From: Microvirga sp.
GTDB taxonomy: Bacteria; Pseudomonadota; Alphaproteobacteria; Rhizobiales; Beijerinckiaceae
NCBI GenBank assembly: GCA_029266525.1
Contig: JAQSWQ010000039.1
Coordinates: forward strand, 1 to 64,000
Direction of reading: 5' to 3'
Length of the DNA: 64,000 nt
The notes under the pieces were generated by a model, which was not told where the DNA came from, did no database searches, and was given only the letters and a program-made list of their open reading frames with translations. Position numbers and translations under genes: made by a program. Below, piece by piece: positions 28,101 through 35,436 of this stretch (the stretch's first letter is position 1; each line of letters begins with the position of its first letter).

Positions 28101-28271
28101 GCCTTCTTCGTCCTGATGGACGACCTGTCGCGGCTGTTTTCGCGGATGTTCGGCCGCTTCGTCGGGCCCGCGGACGAACCCGACGCGGAGGTGGCCGCGG
28201 CTCCGGGCGTTCGCCTCGGCAACCACGTCGTGCCCTACCCGGCGCGACCGACCAAGATCGCGGCCGAGTAG
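25122..28271 (+). CDS. RND efflux pump, inner-membrane permease (HAE1/AcrB type)
   Basis: This 1049-residue proton-driven exporter has the two-fold RND architecture: TM1 near the N-terminus (PSIVLFIVLLILGVFSF), a large periplasmic loop, TM2-6 (including LVTGILVDDAIVEIEN, the TM4 DD proton-relay pair), then TM7, a second loop and TM8-12 (GIVTKNAILLVDFAVE). These features place it with hydrophobe/amphiphile exporters rather than heavy-metal pumps. The frame is open upstream across the adaptor gene, but the TGATG overlap marks the start. Substrate is unknown. Confidence 0.95.
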   Translation: MRLNISAWAIRKPIPSIVLFIVLLILGVFSFRQLPITRFPNIDIPIVAVTVTQAGAAPSELQNQVTKRVEDTVSGINGVKHIISTISEGLSTTTIEFRLETNQDRAVNDVKDAIAKIRQDLPRTIDEPIVQRIEIAGLPIVTYAAANPAMTPEELSWFVDDVVARQLQSVRGVGGVDRVGGVDREIRVTLKPDRLLALGVTAAEVNRQLRATSVDLAGGRGEVGGQEQSIRTLAGASTLETLAATNIMLPGGRRVRLDEIATLADASAEPRTFARLNGEPVVGFAVSRAKGSSDAAVGEAVERKIAELGKAHPNMRFEIIDSTVPYTVGNYESAMHGLIEGALLAVLVVFLFLKDWRATLISAIAIPLSVLPTFWAMDALGFSLNLVSLLAITLVTGILVDDAIVEIENIVRHIKMGKSPYRASLEAADEIGLAVIAITFTIVAVFAPVSFMGGIAGQYFKQFGITVGAAVLFSLLVARLITPMLAAYFMRDHHHDEPKDGFIMRAYTRLVGWSVRHKYVTFLLGIAFFAGSIYSTNLLPSGFLPGADEGRSLFVAELPPGSRLDDTKAVTDGLAARLREMPEVRSVFVNGGVQLPGKKEVRLATFTVAYIPKSDRELRQRQLEERITAMFRDVPDIRFVTLNQNGLRALQLIVAGPDQDVVIETAAKLQREMATIAHLSNPLSTAPLNRPEIRIRPKQAVAAELGVSTDVIAETVRVGTIGDIGANLAKFDAGDRQVPIRVQLPESVRGDRGLLETLKVPAKNGVAVPLSAVADVELGQGPTSIDRYDRALRVALEADLNGTDALGEVVAQVYALPTAKNLPPGVAIKQTGDAEVMAEVFESFGKAMGAGVMMVLGVLILLFANFLQPFTILLSLPLSIGGAILALVITQKAISLPVVIGFLMLMGIVTKNAILLVDFAVEEIAKGVDRTTAIVDAGRKRARPIVMTTIAMAAGMVPSAMAFGAGGEFRSPMAIAVIGGLLVSTMLSLVFVPAFFVLMDDLSRLFSRMFGRFVGPADEPDAEVAAAPGVRLGNHVVPYPARPTKIAAE

Positions 28272-28308
28272 CCAAAGGGCGCAGGCTCGCGCGAGCGAGA
28301 CCCGCGCC

Positions 28309-28482
28309 TTACTGCACGCTCGAAAGGGTGGTCGAAACCTTCTCGAACTTCTTGTTGAGCTCGGTGCCGAGCGTCGTCATCGCGGCGATCGCAGCAACCG
28401 CGATGAGCGCGGCGATCAAGCCGTACTCGATGGCGGTGGCGCCGGACTGGTCCTGAACGAAGCGCTGAAACAGGGACTTCAT
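28309..28482 (-). CDS. flp: Flp/Fap-type IVb pilin
   Basis: This 57-residue pilin is short but unmistakable: MKSLFQRFVQDQSGATAIEY, then a hydrophobic segment LIAALIAVAAIAAMTTLG and a charged end. The GATAIEYGLIAA stretch is the Flp processing and polymerisation motif; TadV-type peptidase cuts at the G and E+5 is kept. A strong GAGGAGG site lies about 7 bp before the ATG. No tad/cpa assembly gene is in the window, so it is an orphan copy or is served by a locus elsewhere. It is convergent with the RND pump gene. Confidence 0.9.
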   Translation of the reverse strand: MKSLFQRFVQDQSGATAIEYGLIAALIAVAAIAAMTTLGTELNKKFEKVSTTLSSVQ

Positions 28483-28677
28483 GGGTCAACCTCCTCGGTG
28501 GTCGTCCGATGCCGGCCTTCTGAGGTCGACCGGAACCGGGCCGGACCTTACGCAGGGAAGCTTCCGGCATTGCTTAACCGATCAGGTCCAAGTTTCCGGC
28601 TTCTACGCGGAGCGTGGGGACGGTTAAGGTTGGGCTCACGCGTTCGATTGCCGTTCCGTCAACAGGGGAGAAGAATC

Positions 28678-29325
28678 GTGAGCCGACCCGATCTCGTGCC
28701 GCTCCTGGCGCAGATCCGCGCCACGCCGGTGATCCCCGTCGTCACGATCGAGGATGCGCGGCACTCGATCCAGCTCGCGCGCACGCTCGTCGATGCCGGC
28801 CTGCCGATCGTCGAGGTGACGCTGAGGACCGACAGCGCTCTCGACGCCATCGCGGCGATGGTAAAGGCGGTGCCCGAGGCGATCGTCGGCGCGGGCACGG
28901 TCTTGGCCGCAAGCCAGATCGGCGAAGCGGTCGAGGCCGGCGCCAAGTTCCTGGTCTCGCCCGGCACGCCGCCGAAGCTCGCCGACGCGCTCGCCGGCGC
29001 AGCGGTTCCGGCGCTGCCCGGCTGCGCCACCCTGTCTGAGGCGATGGCGCTCCTCGAGCGCGGCTTCGAGCTCCTGAAGTTCTTCCCCGCCGTGCCGTCC
29101 GGCGGGACCGCGTGGCTGAAATCCGTGTTCGGCCCGCTGCCGCAGGCGCGCTTCTGCCCGACCGGCGGGCTCGACAACGGCAACGCCGACGAGTTCCTCG
29201 CCTTGCCCAACGTGGTCTGCGTCGGCGGAGCCTGGATGGCGCCGCCGGACGCCATTGCCGCAGGCGATTTCGAGCGCATCGCCCGCTTCGCCAGGGGCGC
29301 CGCGACGATTCGGAAGCCCGGCTGA
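28678..29325 (+). CDS. eda: KDPG/KHG aldolase family protein
   Basis: This 215-residue class I TIM-barrel aldolase cleaves 2-keto-3-deoxy-6-phosphogluconate (or a related keto-deoxy sugar acid) to pyruvate and an aldehyde. Signatures: VVTIEDARHSIQLARTLVDAG, the catalytic glutamate E46 in IVEVTLRT, GAGTVL, and the Schiff-base lysine K134 in FELLKFFPA. GGGGAGAAG lies before the GTG start; an in-frame upstream extension lacks conserved sequence. No edd or zwf neighbour is present, so use with KDPG itself is likely but not proven. Confidence 0.88.
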   Translation: MSRPDLVPLLAQIRATPVIPVVTIEDARHSIQLARTLVDAGLPIVEVTLRTDSALDAIAAMVKAVPEAIVGAGTVLAASQIGEAVEAGAKFLVSPGTPPKLADALAGAAVPALPGCATLSEAMALLERGFELLKFFPAVPSGGTAWLKSVFGPLPQARFCPTGGLDNGNADEFLALPNVVCVGGAWMAPPDAIAAGDFERIARFARGAATIRKPG

Positions 29326-29396
29326 ACCCCCGGCTCGAACCAAGACGCGCTCTCCCCGTTCCTCCTGCGCGGGAATTCATGACGAGGAGGTTCGAG

Positions 29397-30152
29397 ATGG
29401 TCGATGCCAGGCGGGTGCTGGACCTGTTGGTCGGCGCGGCGAGCAGGCCCGGACAGCCCGGCGGGCAGGGCGGCGGCCTCGGCCAAGCCGTTCAGCAGGC
29501 AACCGGGCGGTCGCCCGACCAGCTCGCGCGCAAGGCGCAGGACTTCATCAACCGCAATCCCGGCCTCGCCGAAGCGGCGCTGATGAGCGTTGCGGGCCTG
29601 CTCCTCGGCTCGCGCCAGGGCCGGGGCATCGCCCGCAGCCTCGCCGGGCTCGGCGGCCTCGCCCTCGTCTCCGGCCTCGCCTACAAGGCCTTCCAGAACT
29701 ATCAGGCCGGAAAGCCGCTGCTCGGCGCCGGGCAAGCCGGAGGCGGTTCGACGGCGTCGCTGCCCGGGCCGGCGGCCTTCGATCCCACCCAGACGAGCGA
29801 GGACGACGTTATGCTCTTCGCCCGCGCGATGGTGGCCGCGGCGACCGCCGACGGGCGCATGGACGATGCCGAGCGCACGCGCATCGTCGGCGCGCTCGCG
29901 CAGGCCGGCATCGACGCGGAAGCGACCGGATGGCTCGCCCGCGAGCTCGCCGCGCCGGCGACGGTCGAAGAACTGGCAGACCCGATCCAGACGGCTGAGA
30001 AGGCGGCGCAGGTCTATGCCGCCGCGCGGGTCGCCGTCGATCCCGACACCATGCAGGAGCGCGAGTTCCTGCGCCAATTGGCCGAATCGCTCGATCTCGA
30101 CCCGCAGCTCAAGGCCCATATCGACGAGGCGGCGAGCGGGGTGCAGGCGTGA
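29397..30152 (+). CDS. DUF533 (TerB-like) inner-membrane protein
   Basis: The 251-residue protein has a glycine/glutamine-rich N-terminus (SRPGQPGGQGGGLGQA), one hydrophobic stretch (AEAALMSVAGLLLGS and LGGLALVSGLAYKAF), and a C-terminal TerB-like helical domain with DDVMLFARAMVAAATADGRM and IAVD..TMQEREFLRQLAE. DUF533 proteins are widespread and uncharacterised; the acidic TerB fold suggests a tellurite-resistance-type metal-sensing role only by analogy. GAGGAGG 6 bp before ATG 29397 decides the start over ATG 29379. Confidence 0.8.
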   Translation: MVDARRVLDLLVGAASRPGQPGGQGGGLGQAVQQATGRSPDQLARKAQDFINRNPGLAEAALMSVAGLLLGSRQGRGIARSLAGLGGLALVSGLAYKAFQNYQAGKPLLGAGQAGGGSTASLPGPAAFDPTQTSEDDVMLFARAMVAAATADGRMDDAERTRIVGALAQAGIDAEATGWLARELAAPATVEELADPIQTAEKAAQVYAAARVAVDPDTMQEREFLRQLAESLDLDPQLKAHIDEAASGVQA

Positions 30153-30180
30153 TCGCCTCTCCCGCTTGGAGAAGAGGGAG

Positions 30181-31362
30181 TTATGCCGCCTTCCTTGTCT
30201 CCAGGAACTCGCCCATGCGGTCGAGCGCGCGCAGGATGTTTTCGGCGGAGTTGGCGTAGGAGAGGCGGAGATAGCCCTCGCCGTGCACCCCGAAATCCGG
30301 CCCGCCGATCACCGCGACGCCGGCCTCATCGAGGAGGGTCGAGGCGAGCGCCTTCGCCTTCCAGCCGGTGCGGGAGACGTTCGGAAAGGCGTAGAAGGCG
30401 CCCTTCGGCGTGATGCAGGAGACGCCGGGCAGCCGGTTCAGCCCCTCGACCACGATCTTCCGGCGGCGGTCGAATTCCTCGACCATCTCGCGCACGCAAT
30501 CCTGCGGCCCGCTGAGCGCCGCGATCCCGGCCCACTGCGTCGCGGCGTTGACGCAGGAATGCGCGTTGACGGCGAGCTTGCGCATGTTCTCGTAGAGCGG
30601 CTTCGGCCATACCGACCAGCCGAGCCGCCAGCCGGTCATGGCGTAGGTCTTGGAGGCGCCGTCGAGATAGACGAGCCGGTCGCGCAGCTCCGGATAGCGC
30701 AAGAGCGAGACGTGCTCCTCGCCGTCATAGGTCATGGTCCCGTAGATCTCGTCCGACATCACCGCCACGTCGGGATGCTTGGCGAGCCCGCCCACGAGCC
30801 GCTCGATCTCGACCTTCGGCGTGACGCCGCCGGTCGGATTGGCGGGCGAGTTCAGGATCAGGAGGCGGGTGCGCGGGGTGATCAGCGACAGCGTCTCCTC
30901 CGCCGAGAAGGCAAAGCCGTTGGCCTCGCGGATTGGCACCGGGACCGGAATCGCGCCGGTGAACTCGATCATCGAGCGGTAGATCGGGAAGCCGGGGTCC
31001 GGATAGAGGATCTCGGCCCCTGGCTCGCCGAACATCAGGATCGTCGCGAACATGGTGACCTTGCCCCCGGGCAGGATCATCACGCTCTCGGGCGACACCT
31101 CGACCGAGAACCGTCGATCGAGATCGGCCGCAACCGCCTCGCGCAAGGGGAGGATGCCGGTCGCCGGCGTGTAGCCGTGATGCCCGTCGCGCAGCGCCTT
31201 CACGGCCGCCTCGACGATGTGCGGCGGCGTCGGGAAATCCGGCTGGCCGATGCCCAGATTGATGATGTCGCGGCCCTTCGCGGCAAGCTCGGTCGCGCGG
31301 GCAAGGACCGCGAAAGCATTCTCCTCGCCGATGCGGGAGAAGGCGGGCACGACATGCGGCAT
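30181..31362 (-). CDS. Class I/II pyridoxal-phosphate aminotransferase
   Basis: The 393-residue fold-type I enzyme contains NLGIGQPDFPTPP, NSPANPTGG (171-179), SDEIYG (203-208) and the PLP lysine K238 in DGASKTYAMTGWRLGW. It belongs with aspartate/alanine/aromatic aminotransferases; the amino donor cannot be told apart here. The frame extends upstream past the start, but GAGGA 7 bp before ATG 31362 and the normal N-terminus support this start. It lies tail to tail with the DUF533 gene (28 bp). Confidence 0.88.
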   Translation of the reverse strand: MPHVVPAFSRIGEENAFAVLARATELAAKGRDIINLGIGQPDFPTPPHIVEAAVKALRDGHHGYTPATGILPLREAVAADLDRRFSVEVSPESVMILPGGKVTMFATILMFGEPGAEILYPDPGFPIYRSMIEFTGAIPVPVPIREANGFAFSAEETLSLITPRTRLLILNSPANPTGGVTPKVEIERLVGGLAKHPDVAVMSDEIYGTMTYDGEEHVSLLRYPELRDRLVYLDGASKTYAMTGWRLGWSVWPKPLYENMRKLAVNAHSCVNAATQWAGIAALSGPQDCVREMVEEFDRRRKIVVEGLNRLPGVSCITPKGAFYAFPNVSRTGWKAKALASTLLDEAGVAVIGGPDFGVHGEGYLRLSYANSAENILRALDRMGEFLETRKAA

Positions 31363-31575
31363 GGGCGTTTCCTCGGGGTCGGCGGCCGCGGCATGGGGGA
31401 AACATCGCGACAAGTCAAACCTTCCGGTTTCCCCTCCGGCAACCACGTTTTGCGATCACATCGGCGCAAGCAAACGCTAACCCTGTGCGTCGCCTCACCG
31501 CTAAACTTTTCGTCTTATGGTCCGAACTGCGCGAACGAGGCATTGCTCTGCCCGCCCGCGCAGGGAGACAGGGCC

Positions 31576-31887
31576 ATGGTCGATCCTCTCATCGTCGAGC
31601 GGCTCCGGCAGGACGCGCACGGGATGCATCCCGGCCTCTTCGGGCATTCCCACTTCGCCTCACCCCTCTGCCGCATCGAGACCCTGGCCTACACTGTCGG
31701 CCAGAAGGCGCCGGCGGTGCTGGCCGAAGCGAGCGAGATCCTCGCTCTCGTCACCGCGGCGAAGAGCGCGGCGCCTAGCCGCGACGAGATCGCGGAAGCA
31801 ATCGAGGACGTCTGCGGCGACGAGCTCAGCGGCTCTTGCGTCAACCGCATCGCCGATGCGGTGATGAAACTGTATCGCGGGCGCTGA
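31576..31887 (+). CDS. Helical protein of unknown function
   Basis: This 103-residue protein, MVDPLIVERLRQDAHGMHPG to the C-terminal CVNRIADAVMKLYRGR, is predicted to be mostly helical and has three cysteines. A GGGA ribosome binding site precedes the ATG. The frame is part of a much longer open frame that covers other genes, which is a GC-rich artefact. I recognise no family. It lies convergent with the vapBC module and divergent from the aminotransferase; no partnership is evident. Confidence 0.5.
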   Translation: MVDPLIVERLRQDAHGMHPGLFGHSHFASPLCRIETLAYTVGQKAPAVLAEASEILALVTAAKSAAPSRDEIAEAIEDVCGDELSGSCVNRIADAVMKLYRGR

Positions 31888-31893
31888 GCTCGC

Positions 31894-32280
31894 TCAGATC
31901 GCGCAGCGAACGTCGGTGTGGGCGAAGTCGTTGCCCTTGAACAGCAGCGGCGCGTCATGCGCCACCGCTGCCGCATAGGCGAGGCAATCCCCGAAATTCA
32001 GGCGCGCCGGATGTCCGGTGCCGCGGCCGTAGCGCCGATCGGCCTCGGCTGCGATATGGGCCTGGCGAGCGTCGGACGGCAACACCCGAATATCGGCACG
32101 CTGGAGATAGCTCTCCAGAGCGTCTCGGGAAAACTTGCGACGTCGCAGGTTTATGCAGGTCTCGAGATAACACGAGACCGGCAGCCAAACGCCTCCTTGG
32201 GCGAGTGAGCTTTCCAGGAGGTCGGCTTCGGGTTCATCCAACAGAATGGCAAGAAGGGCCGAGCTGTCGACGACGATCAA
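31894..32280 (-). CDS. vapC: VapC-type PIN-domain ribonuclease toxin
   Basis: The 128-residue PIN domain has all expected acidic residues: D5 ([12 protein letters not shown]), E40 ([10 protein letters not shown]), D98 ([10 protein letters not shown]) and a late D118/D123. VapC toxins cleave tRNA or 23S rRNA when free of antitoxin. The start codon is TTG, overlapping the antitoxin stop as TTGA, so it is translated by coupling. Base composition is less GC-rich than the neighbours, in keeping with horizontal gain. Confidence 0.88.
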   Translation of the reverse strand: MIVVDSSALLAILLDEPEADLLESSLAQGGVWLPVSCYLETCINLRRRKFSRDALESYLQRADIRVLPSDARQAHIAAEADRRYGRGTGHPARLNFGDCLAYAAAVAHDAPLLFKGNDFAHTDVRCAI

Positions 32281-32552
32281 TCGCGCTGCTCATCTTCGTA
32301 GAGGTAATCGAACATCCGATCCGCCTCTTCCCAAACAGCCTTCTTCTCTTCGTCGCTAAGCTTCGGGAGCGTCGCCCGAAAGGCCCTCATGCGCGCGAGC
32401 CGCTCGGCGACGGTGCGTTCCTTCTCCGCTCGAGCCCGTTCGGTCTCAGCCGCGATCGCGCGCGCGATCACCGCAGAGGGACCCTCTCCGGTCTCGCGGC
32501 CAAGCGCGCGGATCTGATCCTCGACTTTCTTATTGCGCAAGGTAATAGCCAT
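32277..32552 (-). CDS. vapB: VapB-type antitoxin (ribbon-helix-helix)
   Basis: The 91-residue protein begins [20 protein letters not shown], the PSK-type ribbon-helix-helix DNA-binding domain of plant-symbiosis-plasmid VapB antitoxins, followed by a charged helical tail ([28 protein letters not shown] in part) that should wrap the VapC PIN domain. Start chosen at the RHH methionine; an in-frame upstream extension has no conserved sequence. It would repress its own promoter. It overlaps vapC by 3 bp. Confidence 0.82.
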   Translation of the reverse strand: MAITLRNKKVEDQIRALGRETGEGPSAVIARAIAAETERARAEKERTVAERLARMRAFRATLPKLSDEEKKAVWEEADRMFDYLYEDEQRD

Positions 32553-32760
32553 GCTGCAGGTCCGGAGCGGAAGCATATGCTTCGGGTCCACGCCTGTAGC
32601 ACATCTGCGGATCGCTTTCCAGGCGTGGCGACTTACAGGCATGCGCGGGTTCCGGGGCTAGGCCGTGCGACGCGCCGGTTGATTTCGCCCCGCCCTCCGG
32701 CCACAGTCCCGGCCATTCCGACACGACGTGACGCGGGCAATGCCCGCCGGGAGGAACAGG

Positions 32761-32788
32761 ATGGCTGGAAAGGGATGGCTGGAAAGCC
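32761..32788 (+). repeat. 14-bp tandem duplication covering the IlvD-family start codon
   Basis: ATGGCTGGAAAGGG is followed immediately by ATGGCTGGAAAGCC, identical over the first 12 bases with a period of 14. The first copy lies 6 bp after the best ribosome binding site (GAGG, 32751-32754), but its ATG is out of frame and opens a 31-codon decoy ending at 32856. The true gene begins at the second copy. Confidence 0.9.
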
Positions 32789-34580
32789 GCGGCGGATTTC
32801 GCCCGACAAGCTTCGCTCACGCCTGTGGTTCGACAATCCGGACAATCCGGGCATGACCGCGCTCTATATCGAGCGCTACCTGAACTTCGGGCTCACGCCG
32901 AAGGAGCTGCAATCCGGCAAGCCGATCATCGGCATCGCCCAGACCGGCTCCGATCTCTCGCCGTGCAACCGCCACCACCTCGAGCTCGCGAAGCGCGTGC
33001 GCGAAGGCATCGTCTCGGCCGGCGGCGTCGCCTTCGAGTTCCCGACCCACCCCATCCAGGAGACCGGCAAGCGCCCGACCGCCTGCCTCGACCGCAACCT
33101 CACCTATCTCTCGCTGGTCGAGCTGCTCTACGGCTACTTCCTCGACGGCGTGGTGCTGCTGACCGGCTGCGACAAGACCATGCCGGCCTGCCTGATGGCG
33201 GCCGCGACCGTCAACATCCCGGCGATTTCGCTCAATGTCGGACCGATGCTCAACGGCTGGAGCCAGAACGAGCGGCTCGGCTCGGGAACCGTGGTCTGGA
33301 AGGCGCGCGAGCGTCACGCCGCCGGCGACATCGACTACCAGCAATTCATCGACATCGTCGCGGGCTCGGCGCCCTCGGTCGGGCACTGCAACACCATGGG
33401 CACGGCCTCGACCATGAATGCGCTCGCGGAGGCGCTCGGCATGTCCTTGCCGGGCTCGGCCGCGATTCCGGCGCCCTATCGCGAGCGCGGCCAGACGGCC
33501 TATGAGACCGGCAAGCGCATCGTCGACATGGTCTGGGAGGATTTGAAGCCCTCCGACATCATGACCCGCGCGGCCTTCGAGAACGTCATCGTCGCGAACA
33601 CCGCGATCGGCGGCTCGACCAACGCGCCGATCCACATCAACGCCATCGCGAAGCACATCGGCGTGCCGCTCAGCTGCGACGACTGGGAGAGGATCGGCTA
33701 CGACATCCCGCTCCTCGTCAACATGCAGCCGGCGGGGTTCTATCTCGGCGAGGAGTACTTCCGGGCCGGCGGTCTGCCGGCGGTGATCGCCGAGCTGATC
33801 GCGGCCGGCAAGATCCACGAGACCTGCATCACGGCGAACGGCAAGACCATCGGCGAGAACTGCAAGGGCCGCTTCTCGTGGGACCGCGAGGTCATCAAGC
33901 CCTACAAGCAGCCGCTCAAGGAGAAGGCCGGCTTCCTCAACCTCAAGGGCAGCCTGTTCGACTCGGCGATCATGAAGACGAGCGTCATCTCGGAGGAGTT
34001 CCAGAAGCGCTATCTCGACGATCCGAAGGACCCGAACGCATTCGAGGGACCCGTGGTCGTATTCGACGGGCCCGAGGACTACCACCACCGGCTCGACGAT
34101 CCCGCCCTCGGGATCGACGAGCACACCATCCTGATCATGCGCGGCGCAGGGCCGATCGGCTATCCGGGCGCCGCCGAGGTCGTGAACATGCAGCCGCCGG
34201 CGGCGCTCATCAAGCGCGGCGTGCATTCGCTGCCCTGCATCGGCGACGGCCGCCAGTCCGGCACCTCGGGCACGCCCTCGATCCTCAACGCCTCGCCCGA
34301 GGCGGCGGCCGGCGGCGGTCTCGCGCTGCTCCAGACCGGCGACCGCATCCGCATCGACCTCAACAAGCGCTCGGCCGAGATCCTCGTGCCCAAGGACGAG
34401 CTCGCGCGGCGCCGAAAGGACGTCGAGGCCCGCAACGGCGCCGCCTATCCGGCAAGCCAGACGCCCTGGCAGGAGATCCAGCGCTCGATGGTCGACCAGC
34501 TCTCCGAGGGCATGGTGCTGAAGCCGGCCGTGAAGTACCAGAAGGTCGCGCAGACCTTCGTGCCGCGGGACAATCATTGA
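32775..34580 (+). CDS. IlvD/Edd family dehydratase (sugar-acid dehydratase-like)
   Basis: This 601-residue iron-sulfur dehydratase carries the cluster cysteines C64 ([10 protein letters not shown]), C132 (GCDKTMPAC) and C205 ([11 protein letters not shown]), and [15 protein letters not shown]. Length, the N-terminal [20 protein letters not shown] and the [17 protein letters not shown] region fit the pentonate/hexonate group (L-arabonate, D-xylonate, L-fuconate) better than dihydroxyacid dehydratase IlvD, so a sugar acid is the likely substrate. It would make 2-keto-3-deoxy acids. The start lies in a 14-bp tandem duplication. Confidence 0.85.
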   Translation: MAGKPRRISPDKLRSRLWFDNPDNPGMTALYIERYLNFGLTPKELQSGKPIIGIAQTGSDLSPCNRHHLELAKRVREGIVSAGGVAFEFPTHPIQETGKRPTACLDRNLTYLSLVELLYGYFLDGVVLLTGCDKTMPACLMAAATVNIPAISLNVGPMLNGWSQNERLGSGTVVWKARERHAAGDIDYQQFIDIVAGSAPSVGHCNTMGTASTMNALAEALGMSLPGSAAIPAPYRERGQTAYETGKRIVDMVWEDLKPSDIMTRAAFENVIVANTAIGGSTNAPIHINAIAKHIGVPLSCDDWERIGYDIPLLVNMQPAGFYLGEEYFRAGGLPAVIAELIAAGKIHETCITANGKTIGENCKGRFSWDREVIKPYKQPLKEKAGFLNLKGSLFDSAIMKTSVISEEFQKRYLDDPKDPNAFEGPVVVFDGPEDYHHRLDDPALGIDEHTILIMRGAGPIGYPGAAEVVNMQPPAALIKRGVHSLPCIGDGRQSGTSGTPSILNASPEAAAGGGLALLQTGDRIRIDLNKRSAEILVPKDELARRRKDVEARNGAAYPASQTPWQEIQRSMVDQLSEGMVLKPAVKYQKVAQTFVPRDNH

Positions 34581-34632
34581 TCCCGCACCGGTTGAAGTTC
34601 TCGCCGGCAGGCGGATGGATTAGCCTCGCGGC

Positions 34633-34929
34633 ATGCTCACATTAGACCAGATCGATCCGCTCGTCGGGGAGGTCGCCGCAACGACGCTCGCCTCGGGCGT
34701 GGTCGACCGCATCTTCAGCGAGCCGACAATCGATTCGCGGGGTCACGAGGCGCTCCGCATCACGATTGTGATCGAGGACGACGCCTTGCCGAAGATCAGC
34801 GGCGACGCGGCGCTCGAGACACTTGTCGGCGTTCACCGGAAGTTGCAGGAGGCAGGCGAGGAACGGTTGCCGATTGTGGGATACGCCACGCACGAGGATC
34901 TGGTCGAAGGTGGCGATCCTCAACCCTGA
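34633..34929 (+). CDS. Small protein, putative partner of the HEPN gene
   Basis: The 98-residue acidic protein has an alternating strand/helix pattern: ALRITIVIEDDALPKISGDA and LPIVGYATHEDLVEG. I know similar small proteins only as hypothetical genes lying directly upstream of HEPN-domain genes. It overlaps the next start by 20 bp, so the two are coupled. This arrangement and size are those of antitoxin-toxin pairs, but neither activity is shown. Confidence 0.6.
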   Translation: MLTLDQIDPLVGEVAATTLASGVVDRIFSEPTIDSRGHEALRITIVIEDDALPKISGDAALETLVGVHRKLQEAGEERLPIVGYATHEDLVEGGDPQP

Positions 34930-35419
34930 GCATCTCCTGGAGCAGGCGGAACGGCTCATCGCGCGTCCGCGCGCCGGTCCGCCGCGGCAAGTCGACATCC
35001 GGCGGGCGATCTCGAGCGCGTACTACGCCGTCCTGCATGCGACGCTGACCGCCGCCGCCGACGAGTTCGTAGGCGTGTCCCTGCGTTCGGACCGGCGCTA
35101 CGGGCTGGTGCATCGGAGCGTGGACCATAGGGCGCTTGCAGACCTCTGTGCCGAAGCCGTCCGTCACCACACAAGCCCGCGGTTCGCCCGCTATTCGCCC
35201 GACGCCGGCTTCGGCGCCGGTCTCCAAGCCTTTGCGGCGGTTGCCTTGGATTTGCAGGAGAAGCGCATTGCGGCGGATTACGACCCCATGATCAGGGTCA
35301 GAACGGCAGATGCGCGGGTCGCGATCGATACGGCTCGCGTAGCCTTGAGGACGCTCGCGGCCGCTCCTGACGATCGTCGCAGATCCTTCCTCGCGCTTCT
35401 CCTCTTCCGTTCTCGGTAG
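34910..35419 (+). CDS. HEPN-domain protein (putative toxin-like RNase)
   Basis: The 169-residue alpha-helical protein contains DIRRAISSAYYAVLHATL (29-46), the first-helix signature of HEPN domains, and ALDLQEKRIAADYDP (112-126) as in UPF0332-like members. An R-x4-H string (R63 to H68, RYGLVH) is present, which would fit the HEPN RNase motif, although its place in the fold must be checked. GTG start 34910, within the end of the upstream gene; the frame extends further upstream but out of homologous context. Base composition is lower in GC than its neighbours. Confidence 0.68.
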   Translation: MAILNPEHLLEQAERLIARPRAGPPRQVDIRRAISSAYYAVLHATLTAAADEFVGVSLRSDRRYGLVHRSVDHRALADLCAEAVRHHTSPRFARYSPDAGFGAGLQAFAAVALDLQEKRIAADYDPMIRVRTADARVAIDTARVALRTLAAAPDDRRRSFLALLLFRSR

Positions 35420-35436
35420 CAGGTCAGTCGAAGCCA

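Noticed and set aside
24501-28271. A continuous frame suggesting a 1256-residue fusion of adaptor sequence with the RND pump
   Set aside because: The first 207 codons are the out-of-frame reading of the adaptor gene. The pump starts at ATG 25122, overlapping the adaptor stop as TGATG, with a normal RND N-terminus.
28285-28296. Perfect palindrome GCTCGCGCGAGC between the RND pump and the Flp pilin
   Set aside because: It has no loop and no T-tract, and 12-bp GC palindromes occur often in this composition. It might slow RNA polymerase, but there is no evidence.
30153-30180. CTCTCCC...GAGGGAG between convergent DUF533 and aminotransferase genes as a terminator
   Set aside because: The arms pair poorly and there is no T-tract; I could not draw a stable stem, so it was not listed as a feature.
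29590-31887. A 765-codon frame running across the DUF533 and aminotransferase genes
   Set aside because: It crosses two well-supported genes in another frame or strand. Only its last 103 codons (31576 on) have an independent start and ribosome binding site.
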